DNA from: an uncultured Fastidiosipila sp.
GTDB lineage: Bacteria > Bacillota > Clostridia > Saccharofermentanales > Fastidiosipilaceae
Length of the DNA stretch: 14,976 nucleotides
Direction: 5' to 3'
Assembly (NCBI GenBank): GCA_938014865.1
Contig: CALLQJ010000119.1
Span: 1 to 14,976, forward strand
Shown: piece by piece, positions 8,222-14,948 of the stretch
Layout: every line of letters starts with the position of its first letter
How positions within the stretch are numbered: position 1 is the stretch's first letter
Program-made: the position numbers and the translations under genes
The notes under the pieces: generated by a model
Databases searched by the model: none
What the model was told of the DNA's origin: nothing
Seen by the model: only the letters and a program-made list of their open reading frames with translations

Positions 8222-9844
8222 TTATTCAATCTGCGCTATTTTTTCAGCGTATGCTTTTTGCACAGCTTCCTCAGCTGCCTGTCCGCCGGCCTTCTTGAAC
8301 TCTTCAACAAAGGTCTCAAAGTAATCAATTGGTTTTTTGCCGGAGATCATATCGAAATACGCTTCATTCGTGAGGGTATTTAAGGTGTCTTGTACCTCAG
8401 CGAACTCATCAACGGGAGGTGCCGGGAAGCGGAAATAGCCGTTGCCCGTAACGGAATGGCCGAAATCCGTTTTAGATTTAGTCACTTCGCTTGCATACTT
8501 GACCGTAGAGCCGAAGTCGACCTGCAGGACGCCTTGTTCTCTCAGCTGCACGCCTTCCATAATTCTGTAAGGACCTGCGCCGTCATCGTCCCAGTGTACG
8601 CCCTTGATGCCGTAATTCACGAGTCTTGCATAGTCCATGTCAGAGTAGTAATCATCGAGCATCTGATAGAAAGCATCGACAACTCTCTGATCCTCGAAAG
8701 CTTTCGTCGTCAGCGCCGTGAAACGACCGACTTTATTCCAGCCTTCCGTACCGGATTTCCCGTCAGGACCGACAGGTGCCGGACCGAATGCAATTTCAGC
8801 GTCCGGATTGACGGCTTTCAGCTCTCTCATGCAGATTCCCCAGTTCTTTTCATCTGTCTGATCCGGACCGATCAGATAATGATAAGGCTGTGCACAGGTA
8901 AGACCGATCCGGTCATTCATGAAGGAATGGCTCAGCCAGGCGTATCCGCCGTTATTTTCACCGGTAACAAATTCTTTATCGATGATCCCTTTGTTATACC
9001 AGTCATTCAGTAAAGTTAAGACTTCTTTCGCCTCGGGACGAATCCACGGGAAGAAAGGTACGCCGTCTTCTCCGAGCTGCATTTCACTGACTTTGAAATG
9101 AGGATTTCCGCCGGTTACGCAGCGCAGACCGTAGGCGCCGAAGAAGGCGTTAAAGGCACGTTCGGCCATGCCTGCCGTATTGGCGTTGCCGTCTCCGTCA
9201 GGATCCTGCTCAACGAAGGCCGTCAGGACCTTTTCATATTCTTCGATGGTTTCAGGAAGCTCTAAACCGAGTTTATCCAGCCAGTCTTTTCGCCAAATCA
9301 TAGCCATCGGGACAGCTTCCATAGGCTGAGGGGCTCCCCAGTTTTTGCCGTCGTACATAAGCGTGCTCCAGAAGGTCGGATCATTTTGCTCATCGCAAAC
9401 TTTGGCGTAATTCGGGGCTTTTTCCTGAAGTTCATCCAGGGGCATCTCATGCAGAATACCTTGCTTTACATATTCCGGTAATTGCGCCAGATTGCCGATT
9501 ACCATAACATCGGGCATTTCACCGCCGGCCAAGCGGACAGCCATCGTGTTGGTATCGTCAACGCGCCATGCTTTGAGATCAATTTTAAAACGTTCTTCTA
9601 TCTTTTTGACCACTTCTGCATTGTCATCAACTTCTGCAGATGTTCCGCCTGTAATCCAGGTCATGGTCGGCCAGTCTTCGGGATTATCACTTTCTTCAGA
9701 ATCAGGCGATTTGACCTCTGTTTTATTGCTATTGTTATCATCTGTATCTCCTTGATCATCAGGATTTGATGGAGAACAGGCGACCAAAACGCTTGAAGCT
9801 AAAGCAATACTTAATAGTTTTGATAAGATACTTCTCTTTTTCAT
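8222..9844 (-). CDS. Extracellular sugar-binding lipoprotein of ABC importer (LplA/YtcQ type)
   Basis: This is the substrate-capture component of the importer, anchored to the outside of the cytoplasmic membrane. From the ATG at 9844 it has 540 residues: a short basic n-region (MKKRSILSK), a hydrophobic core, and a lipobox LVAC with lipid-attachment Cys23. An acidic, Ser/Asn-rich linker follows (about 25-55), then a large family 1 binding domain beginning near WPTMTWITGG. The length is usual for the LplA/YtcQ subgroup and much longer than classic maltose-binding proteins. The ATG has GAAAGG seven bases upstream. An in-frame GTG at 9880 with GGGAGG upstream would add 12 residues and is a real alternative. 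Context points to sulfated or uronate-containing oligosaccharides as ligand; the sequence alone does not show specificity. Confidence 0.92.
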   Translation of the reverse strand: MKKRSILSKLLSIALASSVLVACSPSNPDDQGDTDDNNSNKTEVKSPDSEESDNPEDWPTMTWITGGTSAEVDDNAEVVKKIEERFKIDLKAWRVDDTNTMAVRLAGGEMPDVMVIGNLAQLPEYVKQGILHEMPLDELQEKAPNYAKVCDEQNDPTFWSTLMYDGKNWGAPQPMEAVPMAMIWRKDWLDKLGLELPETIEEYEKVLTAFVEQDPDGDGNANTAGMAERAFNAFFGAYGLRCVTGGNPHFKVSEMQLGEDGVPFFPWIRPEAKEVLTLLNDWYNKGIIDKEFVTGENNGGYAWLSHSFMNDRIGLTCAQPYHYLIGPDQTDEKNWGICMRELKAVNPDAEIAFGPAPVGPDGKSGTEGWNKVGRFTALTTKAFEDQRVVDAFYQMLDDYYSDMDYARLVNYGIKGVHWDDDGAGPYRIMEGVQLREQGVLQVDFGSTVKYASEVTKSKTDFGHSVTGNGYFRFPAPPVDEFAEVQDTLNTLTNEAYFDMISGKKPIDYFETFVEEFKKAGGQAAEEAVQKAYAEKIAQIE

Positions 9845-9871
9845 TTTTTTACCTTTCTTCAAATTTTGTAT

Positions 9872-9912
9872 GATTTGCACACGTTTTAACCTCCCTTCCT
9901 ATGTGCAAAATC
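9872..9912 (-). promoter_or_regulatory. Inverted repeat with Shine-Dalgarno in the loop, upstream of the binding-protein gene
   Basis: The arms TGTGCAAAATC (9902-9912) and GATTTGCACA (9872-9881) are complementary apart from one bulged base. On minus-strand RNA they enclose a 20-base loop that contains AGGAAGGGAGG, a strong ribosome binding site, and the 3' arm covers the possible GTG start at 9880. The element could be a translational control hairpin, a pair of operator half-sites, or both. The ATG at 9844 lies downstream with its own weaker ribosome binding site. Confidence 0.5.
9876..9886 (+). promoter_or_regulatory. Candidate LacI-family operator motif upstream of the binding-protein gene
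   Basis: The plus strand reads TGCACACGTTT. It matches TGCAAACGATT on the minus strand at 11548-11558 in the divergent control region (9 of 11 identical, common form TGCAMACGWTT). A central CG flanked by A and T is typical of LacI-family operators and of cre sites. It overlaps one arm of the inverted repeat, so the two readings compete. Confidence 0.35.
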
Positions 9913-9951
9913 ACTTTGTTTATTAAATAATTTGTTTTGAAATAACAGTCT

Positions 9952-11441
9952 TTAATCAATAAATACAGGGCTCACAAAAGCGCATGATCCGTTTTTCTGA
10001 TAGACCTCCAGATGATAAAAATCACCGGAACTGCAGTTGTCTTCTGTTTCTCTTGTCACTAAATAGGAAGATTCAGGAAGCGCCTTGTAAATCTTGTAAG
10101 CCTGCGAGGTGTACTTTTTGACTTGGTAAGTACATCCCTGTTTCATTAAGTCACGCAGAGTAAAATGATGCCGGCGGCCGTTGACCGTTAACAGCAGTTC
10201 GCTCTTTTCATCGCCCTCTACTTCCAGAATCATCTGCTGGGTAGCGGGGTGCAGCGTCGTGATGTTAGCCGTCGTAAAACACTGCCAGCGGATTTCATGA
10301 TCATTCTTGCCTAAGACCTTATTATCGATAGCGTTCACATCATCATAGGCAGCGGTATCCAACGTGTGAGGGGCTAAGACATTGCGGCCTCTGAAGCAAG
10401 ACTGATGATGAAGAATCTTTGCATTTTTTACTTCAGCCGTACAATCCCATTTATAAAGTGCATCCGTGTTATTGCCCCAGCCGAATTCAAAACGCAGCTT
10501 GTAGGTTCCGGCATGTTCGGTATCCTCTCCGAGGAATTCTCCGTTCGTAATCTGCACGGGTCTTAAGTTTTTATATAATATGACTTTATCTATTGCGTAA
10601 TCCGCTTCCACCTTGTAACGCAAATCTATTTTGCGGGTATCAGCCGGCAGTATCGAACCCATTGGCCGATCATTTCCGCTGAATTCACAGCGGATTTTAT
10701 CGCCGGTAACGGCATAGCATCTTCTCTCATGAATGGCCTGCCAGATACTTTCCCGGTCGAGCGTCTCTGCCAAAACGGCGATCTTGCCGTCCCCGTAAGA
10801 CCCCGGGTACCCTGCATGATGATCCGTCGAAGCTGCAAAGCCGAAGCGTTTGCCTTTTTTCAGCCCTTCATACACGGTATTCCGATCATCCCGAGGCCCC
10901 ATATTGTGATAGTAAGGAAAGGGGGCATCGGCATTTAAGGCCAGTCCGTGTTTGGAATAAATTTCAACAATCGGAGATATATCTTCTGTATAAGCATCCC
11001 AGTCTATGCCTCGATACCCGGGTGTATAAGCAATATGATGGGGCACCATAATGGCCCGCTGCTTTAATTTCTCAAGCAATTCTTTCGGGGACCCGGCATA
11101 GAGAAGCTCTATGTCTTTATCGGGCGAGACGAGATGGTGGTCGCCGTATGCACAAGAATGCATTTCGTAAGAATGGAACGTTACAAAATCTTGGCTGTTC
11201 GCTTCTTCTGTAATCTTTTTTATCTTCTCCCAATTCTCTTTGAGTTTTCTGAAACCGTTTAAATGAAAATCAATCAAAAAAGCGGTATCTTCATTTCTCT
11301 CCGGCATATCCGGCCACATCGCATGGCCCGTCACGGCGCAAAAATCCAGCTGTTCTTTTGCTTTTAATAAGCATTTTCCAGCTTCCCGAAACCGTAGGTG
11401 ATTCCGCAATGATTATGTATGTCACCCCAATAAATTTTCAT
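9952..11441 (-). CDS. DUF3604/PHP-type metallohydrolase, frameshifted near its 5' end
   Basis: This reads as a PHP-fold, metal-dependent hydrolase of the DUF3604 (CehA/McbA-like) kind, without signal peptide; its reaction is unknown. The natural start appears to be the ATG at 11441, giving MKIYWGDIHNHCGITYGFG, which carries the family's metal-binding H-x-H (His9, His11). That frame hits TAA at 11364-11366. The rest of the protein continues in the -1 frame from about 11370: LLKAKEQLDFCAVTGHA, then FHSYEMHS, VPHHIAYTPG, VEIYSKHG and AASTDHHAG. One extra T in the GCTTATTAAAA stretch would restore ALLKAKEQLDF, and the whole gene would then be exactly 497 codons including stop. The downstream frame alone (from 11409, 485 codons) would begin with an unnatural sequence and lack H-x-H. 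It is the first gene of the operon, 107 bp before the binding-protein ATG. Either an assembly error or a true frameshift mutation fits. Confidence 0.75.
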
Positions 11442-11641
11442 TTGACTCACTGTCCATCTCTGTATTTATTTATGCTATTGCACAATTTGATCTAACTTTA
11501 TCCTTATGCTAAGGTCATATATACAAATTAACAACGACATTTTACCCAATCGTTTGCATGATTTCGCAAATTATGAACAAAAAGGTAATATGTACAAATT
11601 TGCAATACGTCGTCAACATTCACTTGCACAAAGGTTCAACC
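11442..11641. promoter_or_regulatory. Divergent control region between the operon and the LacI-family gene
   Basis: This AT-rich 200 bp must hold the operon promoter (minus) and the regulator promoter (plus). A weak plus promoter is TTCGCA (11563-11568), 17 bp, TAATAT (11586-11591). A weak minus promoter is TTGACG (cgtcaa at 11611-11616), 16 bp, TACATA (11589-11594). Neither is strong, and the minus one would give a leader of about 140 nt. TTGCA-type half-sites recur (11478, 11554, 11600, 11624), with the inverted repeat TTTGC-N8-GCAAA at 11553-11570. Confidence 0.45.
11548..11558 (-). promoter_or_regulatory. Candidate LacI-family operator in the divergent region
   Basis: The minus strand reads TGCAAACGATT, resembling both a cre core and the motif at 9876-9886. 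It lies just upstream of the possible regulator promoter and partly overlaps the TTTGC-N8-GCAAA dyad. Autoregulation and control of the divergent operon from this site are inferred. Confidence 0.4.
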
Positions 11642-12733
11642 ATGACACAAAAAGATATCGCTGAAAAACTAGGAATATCGGTCTCCACCGTCTCGAGGGT
11701 ACTCAACAATATACCCAAAGCTTGTTCACCAGCCTTGAAGGAAGAAATTTGGAAATTGGCGCTGGAATCAGGCTATCAATTCAACGAATCAGCACGCGCA
11801 TTGAAATCAAATGCAAAACTGCCTGCTTCTTCAGCAGAAAACCTCCAAATCAATTTTATTTCCTTCTGGGAAAAAAGCACCGAAGACAATAAAAACAGAT
11901 TTTACGATAATGTTTTGTTCGGCATTGAAAAAGAAGTCTTAAATAACGGCTACCGACTGAATTGCATAAATTATGCCGATTATTCAAAAATTTCCGATAT
12001 TTTCAAAGAAACCTCTTCAATTAGAGATCCTTTTATTATATTAGGATGGGTTCCGCAGGAGATGAAAAAACATTTAAATCTGCGCTACTCCCCTCACGTA
12101 CAAATTGCCCTGAATACGAATTGTGAAAAGATAGATAATGTCTTGTGCAATGGATATGCCGCTGCTGAAAATGCAGCTGAATATCTGCACTGGTGCGGGC
12201 ATCGCTACATCCTTTATATCGGTAAAAAAAATAATGAAATTCGTTACTACGGATTTTTCAATAAACTAGAAAATCTGCATTTGCCGACCAATACCTTATC
12301 GTGTATTACGACCGATTTAACCGTGGCCGGCGGCTACCGTGCTGTTGAGATATTTTTGAATTTAAGAAAACGCAGCCGTTTTCATCAGAGAGTAAGTGCC
12401 ATTTTCTGTGCCAATGACAATATTGCGATCGGTGCTTATAAACGCTTCAAAGAAGAAAATATCAGGATACCTGAAGATATCAGTATTATCAGTGTCGATG
12501 ATATCCAAGAGTCCTCTTACCTGGTCCCTCGTTTAACGACGATGTCTATCCCGCAGGTAGAAATGGGCTCTATTGCCGTACAGATAATCAAAATAAGACT
12601 AAATAAAACCTTGCGTCTTCCCGTAAAGGTCCAATTACCCGTAAAAATGGAGCTGCGTGACAGTGTGAAGGATTTAAATAATCACAGTCCCCGCGAGACA
12701 CAAAAGTATCTTCATCAAAATTTGATTGTATAA
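11642..12733 (+). CDS. LacI/GalR-family transcriptional regulator
   Basis: This DNA-binding regulator has 363 residues. The N-terminal helix-turn-helix and hinge read MTQKDIAEKLGISVSTVSRV (residues 1-20) followed by LNNIPKA. A periplasmic-binding-protein-like effector domain follows (about 60-340), with the family segments SAIFCANDNIAIGAYKRF, IPEDISIISVDDI and PRLTTMSIPQVEMG. The ATG at 11642 is chosen because the HTH starts there and AAAGG lies eight bases upstream; an in-frame ATG at 11558 would add 28 residues unlike the family. It is divergent from the glycan operon and is its most likely repressor, with a degradation oligosaccharide as probable inducer. The C-terminal extension (about 20 polar residues) is somewhat longer than usual. 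Confidence 0.93.
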   Translation: MTQKDIAEKLGISVSTVSRVLNNIPKACSPALKEEIWKLALESGYQFNESARALKSNAKLPASSAENLQINFISFWEKSTEDNKNRFYDNVLFGIEKEVLNNGYRLNCINYADYSKISDIFKETSSIRDPFIILGWVPQEMKKHLNLRYSPHVQIALNTNCEKIDNVLCNGYAAAENAAEYLHWCGHRYILYIGKKNNEIRYYGFFNKLENLHLPTNTLSCITTDLTVAGGYRAVEIFLNLRKRSRFHQRVSAIFCANDNIAIGAYKRFKEENIRIPEDISIISVDDIQESSYLVPRLTTMSIPQVEMGSIAVQIIKIRLNKTLRLPVKVQLPVKMELRDSVKDLNNHSPRETQKYLHQNLIV

Positions 12734-12736
12734 GAG

Positions 12737-12775
12737 AAAACCGTTCGTCTCTTTAATGCGAACGGTTTTTCTTTC
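12737..12775 (+). terminator. Rho-independent terminator of the LacI-family gene
   Basis: AAAACCGTTCG (12737-12747) pairs perfectly with CGAACGGTTTT (12759-12769) across an 11-base loop and runs into TTTTTCTTTCTT. It begins three bases after the stop codon. The minus strand also ends in TTTTC, so it may serve the convergent gene pair as well. Confidence 0.9.
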
Positions 12776-12815
12776 TTCATGAAACGGCCCCTGCACTTTA
12801 CAGGTTCATCAATCA

Positions 12816-13244
12816 TCACATTTCCTGCTCATACTTGCTTTTATAATACAAAGCCGTCGCCAATACAAAAAGATAGGCTGCCAGAAGCAGAAGAATTACG
12901 GCAATGCCGACCTCCATCAGACCGAAGGCAATGATCAAAGCTCCGAAAAGATAGATCATGACATCATAAGCTTTGGATTTTGCCGCATGCCGGATAACAA
13001 TATTTCGTTCATCAAAACGCTCAATCTGCATTTTTCGCTCTGTCTCCGGATATTGCTGCAGCACTCTTGCACTCACCGTCTGTCCCATCCCTCGGCCGAA
13101 AAGAATACAGCCGAGTCCGACCAAAACATAGGACAAGACATTTAAAAAGGCGGACGGATCTTGCAGGCCTTTTACCATGATCAGACCTGCAGCCAATAGG
13201 ACAATAGCGATTGCGATAATCAGATAATTTTTGCGTTTGCTCAT
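12816..13244 (-). CDS. Small four-helix membrane protein partnered with an XRE regulator (DUF2178-like)
   Basis: This is a 142-residue integral membrane protein of unknown function. Two N-terminal hydrophobic helices (about 7-24 and 33-51) are followed by a polar stretch containing RFDERN (76-81) and then two more helices (about 93-110 and 112-134). The DER(N) element between helix pairs recalls DUF2178-like proteins, which often sit next to small XRE regulators; that assignment is by resemblance only. Its ATG overlaps the regulator's stop by four bases (ATGA) with GAGGAGG upstream, so translation is coupled. It is convergent with the LacI-family gene. A sensor or partner role for the regulator is inferred from pairing. 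Confidence 0.72.
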   Translation of the reverse strand: MSKRKNYLIIAIAIVLLAAGLIMVKGLQDPSAFLNVLSYVLVGLGCILFGRGMGQTVSARVLQQYPETERKMQIERFDERNIVIRHAAKSKAYDVMIYLFGALIIAFGLMEVGIAVILLLLAAYLFVLATALYYKSKYEQEM

Positions 13245-13444
13245 TTTGATTCCTCCTCATAAATAAAGATCTCTTCAATCGTCAAATCAAAGAAATCTGC
13301 GATTTTAAAGGCCAAGAGAATGGACGGATTATACCGCCCGTTTTCCAGTGATCCGATCGTCTGTCTTGAAACACCTAAAGCATCCGCGAGTTCTTCCTGA
13401 TTCAGTCCGCGCGCTTTTCTTAAAGCTTCCAGTCGATTTTTCAC
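13241..13444 (-). CDS. Small XRE-family (Cro/CI-type) transcriptional regulator
   Basis: This 67-residue protein is essentially one HTH_3 domain: LEALRKARGLNQEELADALG (5-24), then VSRQTIGSLENGRYNPSI (25-42) with the recognition helix, and a short acidic tail. This length and tail are typical of the small regulators that accompany membrane proteins in Bacillota. The start is GTG at 13444 with AGGAGG seven bases upstream. It forms a two-gene unit with the membrane protein and has a near-consensus promoter with two operator-like repeats, so autoregulation is likely. Confidence 0.92.
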   Translation of the reverse strand: MKNRLEALRKARGLNQEELADALGVSRQTIGSLENGRYNPSILLAFKIADFFDLTIEEIFIYEEESK

Positions 13445-13459
13445 CTGCTTCCCTCCTTT

Positions 13460-13525
13460 ATGTTAAGTTTACTTTCCATTTCCAGTATAGAGCATGTGAA
13501 AGAAATGTCAAGCTTGCTTTCCATT
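13460..13525. repeat. Two covarying operator-like repeats flanking the XRE promoter
   Basis: Two 21-bp direct repeats (13460-13480 and 13505-13525) share 18 of 21 bases, with starts 45 bp apart. Each contains a short dyad, AAGT-TT-ACTT in one and AAGC-TT-GCTT in the other. Two of the three differences form the changed base pair of that dyad, so symmetry is kept. One copy overlaps the -35 box, the other lies downstream of the -10 box, between promoter and start codon. Confidence 0.7.
13484..13511 (-). promoter_or_regulatory. Promoter of the XRE/membrane-protein pair
   Basis: On the minus strand a -35 TTGACA (13506-13511) and a -10 TATACT (13484-13489) are separated by 16 bp. This is close to the SigA consensus, 40 bp upstream of the GTG start. 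Confidence 0.85.
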
Positions 13526-13610
13526 CTTGCTGAAAATCTCCTTATGGAAGAAATCCCCGGCAGGGCTTTTGTTAAAGCATCTGCTCTCGTTCAGTTTTGT
13601 GAAATAATTT

Positions 13611-13636
13611 AAGCCTGCGCAAAACGACGCAGGCTT
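13611..13636 (-). terminator. Possible weak terminator for the AraC-family gene
   Basis: AAGCCTGCG and CGCAGGCTT form a perfect 9-bp stem with an 8-base loop. On the minus strand the stem runs into TTAAATTATTT, a poor but U-containing tail. It lies about 200 bp past the AraC stop, the only GC-rich hairpin there with such a tail. Confidence 0.4.
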
Positions 13637-13725
13637 GACTCAGGTATCATCCGAAACCGCATCCTTTTGTGAACTGCCGAAAAGCAAGGATGCTGTTCAG
13701 CTACGACTATAGCAAGTCATCGGGG

Positions 13726-13774
13726 CGTCATTCAAGATGTCACGCTTGAATGTCATTGAATCTTAAAAGTGACA
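13726..13774. repeat. Clustered TGTCA/TGACA boxes, possible IS21-type end
   Basis: CGTCA (13726), TGTCA (13738), TGTCA (13751) and TGACA (13770) occur within 49 bp, each next to TTCAAG, TTGAAT or TTAAAA-like sequence, and an 8-bp dyad spans 13729-13752. Multiple short repeated boxes of this kind are known from the ends of IS21-family elements. No transposase gene is present and the second end was not found. Confidence 0.3.
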
Positions 13775-13836
13775 ATTTTGAGGGCACCCCTGGCTTTATA
13801 AAGGCTGCAGATTTTAAAATGCCCCTGCGTCTAGAT

Positions 13837-14772
13837 TTACTTTTCCTCTGCCGTCTTATCTGCATAGGCTTTGACCGATTCCCGATAGGCTTTTGGACTC
13901 ATCCCTGTCATGGATTTGAATTTCTTGGAAAAGGTCGAAAGCGAGCGATAGCCTAAAAAGAATGCAATTTCAGAAAAGTCTAAATCTTTTTCCCGGATGA
14001 TTTCTTTGGCTTTGTCAATTTTCAGCTGATGAAAAAAATGCATGATTCCGCAGTTGACATGCGCCCGGAATAAAGCCTGCAGATGACTGCGGGAGATATG
14101 GAGAATTTCGGAAAACTCTGCCACCGTGAAATTATTATTCAAATGCCTGAGCATAAAGTCTACGGCCTGATGGAAACGCGGATCCATTTTGCCCGGGCCC
14201 GGCATCTTGACATAAGGCAGCAGAATATTCGTTTTGTCCGAATTTCCGCCCAGGCCCCGCTCTTCTCTTCTTTTAATACTGATGAGCATGCTTTCCAGAT
14301 AAATGCGGATCATCTGCTCGGCCTCCGCATGATCGCCGCTGAGCCGCACCATCCGTTCGACAGCCGGAACATTCAGAGGCGAGGCAAAAGCTTTGCGGCT
14401 TTCCAGAATGATATGGCTGATGCAATGGCGCTCCGTCTCATCCGCTTTGCTCAGAAGTCCTTCGTAAAACGCCATCCCCTCGCCTTTTGCCTGAAAAGAC
14501 ACGACAAAAAGATTCGGTGCTTTTCCGCCCAGGGCGCGGATACTGTGGAATTCCATCGGTTTATGGAAAATCATATCCCCTTCTTCAAGGGTATGCGTCT
14601 TTTCATCTGCGCCGACTTCCACGCGGCCTTTGTCGACATAAAGCATCTCCCAGAAGTCATGCGCTTCGCCCGGGAAATAAAAGTCCGGCGGATATTCGAA
14701 GTAATGAATCATAATGATGGATTGTATCTCTATAAAGGAGCGGAGCTCGGTCGCTATGTAAGCCAATTTCAT
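13837..14772 (-). CDS. AraC-family transcriptional regulator with cupin sensor domain
   Basis: This regulator has 311 residues. The N-terminal cupin-type ligand domain contains HDFWEMLYVDKGRVEV (38-53), LEEGDMIFHKPMEFHSI (62-78) and PNLFVVSF. The C-terminal pair of helix-turn-helix motifs (about 205-303) contains FTVAEFSEILHISRSHLQAL and IAFFLGYRSLSTFSKKFKSM, then TGMSPKAYR, the AraC signature end. The ATG at 14772 has GGAGG only two bases upstream, which is too close. A TTG two codons later (14766) sits eight bases from it and may be the true start; an internal ATG (Met21) is also possible. It stands alone on the minus strand and may regulate itself or a gene beyond the window's right edge. 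No link to the glycan operon is shown. Confidence 0.9.
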   Translation of the reverse strand: MKLAYIATELRSFIEIQSIIMIHYFEYPPDFYFPGEAHDFWEMLYVDKGRVEVGADEKTHTLEEGDMIFHKPMEFHSIRALGGKAPNLFVVSFQAKGEGMAFYEGLLSKADETERHCISHIILESRKAFASPLNVPAVERMVRLSGDHAEAEQMIRIYLESMLISIKRREERGLGGNSDKTNILLPYVKMPGPGKMDPRFHQAVDFMLRHLNNNFTVAEFSEILHISRSHLQALFRAHVNCGIMHFFHQLKIDKAKEIIREKDLDFSEIAFFLGYRSLSTFSKKFKSMTGMSPKAYRESVKAYADKTAEEK

Positions 14773-14797
14773 GTCCTCCGTTTATGAAATTATGACT

Positions 14798-14826
14798 ATT
14801 TTAGCAGGCATCAGACAAACGGACAA
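14798..14826 (-). promoter_or_regulatory. Candidate promoter of the AraC-family gene
   Basis: On the minus strand -35 TTGTCC (14821-14826), a 17-bp spacer and -10 TAAAAT (14798-14803) lie 26 bp before the start region. Confidence 0.6.
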
Positions 14827-14839
14827 ACTTATCAGACAA
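14810..14839. repeat. Two direct repeats 21 bp apart, likely AraC-type operator
   Basis: ATCAGACAA occurs at 14810-14818 and 14831-14839, exactly 21 bp apart, with a related GGACAA between them. Direct half-sites two helical turns apart are typical of AraC-family proteins. One copy lies between -10 and -35, the other just upstream of -35, which suggests negative autoregulation. Confidence 0.6.
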
Positions 14840-14879
14840 TAAAGACATCATTAGAGAGCATGCTGTGCTTAAATAAATA

Positions 14880-14898
14880 TGTAATCTCCCGGATTACA
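14880..14898. repeat. Inverted repeat upstream of the AraC promoter
   Basis: TGTAATC and GATTACA form perfect 7-bp arms around TCCCG. A second dyad, TGCAA-AGC-TTGCA, lies at 14918-14930. Both may be operators for this or a neighbouring gene; nothing ties them to a given regulator. Confidence 0.35.
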
Positions 14899-14948
14899 AA
14901 GTACGATTTTTACAGCGTGCAAAGCTTGCAATGTCCGATAAAGATCCG

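Larger units (their letters stand above)
13526..13836. other. Non-coding, repeat-rich gap between XRE and AraC genes
   Basis: This stretch of about 310 bp has no convincing gene. It holds several inverted repeats: 13611-13636, GCATCCTT/AAGGATGC at 13659-13666 and 13686-13693, CATTCAAG/CTTGAATG at 13729-13752, and the palindrome CTTTATAAAG at 13794-13803. It also holds clustered TGTCA/TGACA boxes at 13726-13774. It could be a decayed mobile-element end, the 3' untranslated region of the AraC gene, or both. Confidence 0.5.

Noticed and set aside
8390..9013. Open frame of 207 codons on the plus strand, opposite the binding-protein gene
   Set aside because: It lies wholly inside a well-supported gene on the other strand, has no ribosome binding site and no family motif.
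11364..11372. Programmed -1 frameshift in the DUF3604 gene
   Set aside because: No X-XXY-YYZ slippery heptamer and no obvious downstream pseudoknot; a sequencing error or mutation is simpler.
13608..13712. Short plus-strand frame ending ...KSKDAVQLRL, considered as a transposase tail
   Set aside because: It is open for only about 34 codons and resembles no transposase end I can name with confidence.
14083..14787. Open frame of 234 codons on the plus strand, opposite the AraC-family gene
   Set aside because: The opposite strand encodes a clear AraC protein; the frame shows no recognisable domain.
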